Positions 63,518-64,000 of a stretch of 64,000 nucleotides of DNA are shown one piece after another. The position numbers and the translations under genes are program-made. Source of the DNA: Cinclus cinclus (lineage: Eukaryota > Chordata > Aves > Passeriformes > Cinclidae); the NCBI RefSeq assembly GCF_963662255.1, contig NC_085048.1:101042229-101106228 (forward strand), given 5' to 3'. Every line of letters begins with the position of its first letter. Position 1 is the stretch's first letter. A model generated the notes under the pieces. The model was not told where the DNA came from. It did no database searches and worked only from the letters and a program-made list of their open reading frames with translations.

Positions 63518-63991
63518 GTGTGGTTGTGGTTTTTTTTAATAGATGCAGCAAGAAGGAATGGAGGGAGGGGAGGTTTCCCAACCGTGGGTGCGATGCGGGT
63601 ACGGGCAGGAGCTACCCCCCCACCATCCGCATTAAACGCGCGGCCAGGGTCCCAGCGCCGCGGGGCGCGGGCGCTGCTCTGCGGGTCCCCCCGCGCTGTT
63701 CTCCGCCCCCGCACACGGCGGGTTCGCGCTGGGGCCGGGGCAGCACAGGCACCGCTCGCCCAGCTCGGGGAGCCCCCGGGTGCGCTCCAGATGTGCGAGC
63801 TAAGCCCTCGGCGCTGCTGCGCGCCCCGCCGCGCACTCCGTCGGGAGGCCGGGCTGGCTCTCCCCGCCGCAGCGCCGTATCCGCACCCCGGCGCTGGGAA
63901 GCGGCTGATGGTGTGGGGAGCGCGCCCAAACTTCCCTCCACATCCCCCGACCTGCGCAAGTCCCGCGGAGGAGAAGAAGCGCTTATCCCGC

Positions 63992-63997
63992 GCTTAC
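63992..63997 (-). other. FLRT3: splice donor (CAG|GTAAGC) at the window edge
   Basis: Reading the minus strand from the last base gives CAGGTAAGC, a near-perfect 5' splice site, with the exon ending at 63998 and only three exon bases inside the window. It sits in the CpG island about 9 kb upstream of the FLRT3 coding exon, as expected for the donor of non-coding exon 1. The link to FLRT3 is inferred, not shown by a transcript. Confidence 0.6.
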
Positions 63998-64000
63998 CTG

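Larger units (their letters stand above)
63350..64000. promoter_or_regulatory. FLRT3: CpG island at the presumed FLRT3 5' end
   Basis: From about 63350, and strongly from 63580, G+C and CpG density rise sharply against the AT-rich background (for example GCGCGCGGCC-type and CCGCGGAG segments). Such islands mark vertebrate promoters. With the splice donor at the extreme right end, this would be the part of the FLRT3 island just downstream of exon 1, and the start site would lie beyond the window. Two long minus-strand frames here (63259-63714 and 63612-63959) reflect G+C bias. Confidence 0.75.

Noticed and set aside
63259..63714. 151-codon minus-strand frame across the T26 tract
   Set aside because: Includes a poly-Lys stretch from the homopolymer and G+C-biased ends; no recognisable domain.
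63612..63959. 115-codon Arg/Ala/Gly-rich minus-strand frame in the CpG island
   Set aside because: Composition is what random G+C-rich sequence gives, and it lies downstream of a strong splice donor, in presumed intron.

Overview
This is a window of bird nuclear DNA, most likely from a passerine or other neoavian. The evidence is one complete vertebrate developmental gene (FLRT3), several fragments of CR1, the dominant bird LINE, and two avian-type endogenous retrovirus (ERV) remnants. Most of the rest is AT-rich, gene-poor, non-repetitive sequence. I see no bacterial operons, CRISPR arrays, tRNA or rRNA genes.

Layout. Positions 1-18031 are non-coding, with CR1 fragments at 1850-2374 (+), 6571-6645 (-) and 8875-8992 (-), plus simple repeats. 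Positions 18032-20168 hold a 5'-truncated ERVL-type element: the end of pol with an intact integrase reading frame, then a complete 3' LTR. It is bracketed by a 136-bp direct repeat of host sequence. Positions 20169-52384 are again mostly non-coding, with a CR1 fragment at 26733-27151, an alpharetrovirus-like solo LTR near 44752-45043 and a short CR1 end at 49352-49420. FLRT3 is coded on the minus strand at 52940-54889 in one exon. Its 3'UTR lies to the left and a splice acceptor just upstream at 54935-54936. From there to the right edge is presumed FLRT3 intron, ending in a CpG island (about 63350-64000). The last bases of the window form a minus-strand splice donor, consistent with the end of FLRT3 non-coding exon 1.

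Context. In other vertebrates FLRT3 lies antisense inside a very large intron of MACROD2. If that arrangement holds here, nearly the whole window is MACROD2 intron, read on the plus strand. I found no MACROD2 exon, so this rests on known synteny and not on the sequence. Both ERV remnants would then lie in the sense orientation of MACROD2 and opposite to FLRT3.

The most unusual structure is the ERVL remnant. Retroviral integration duplicates only 4-6 bp, yet here 136 bp of host DNA is duplicated exactly up to the terminal CA of the LTR, and the other copy is joined to the interior of pol. This is best explained by recombination or template switching between a provirus-bearing and an empty allele, or by capture of an incomplete viral DNA at a break.
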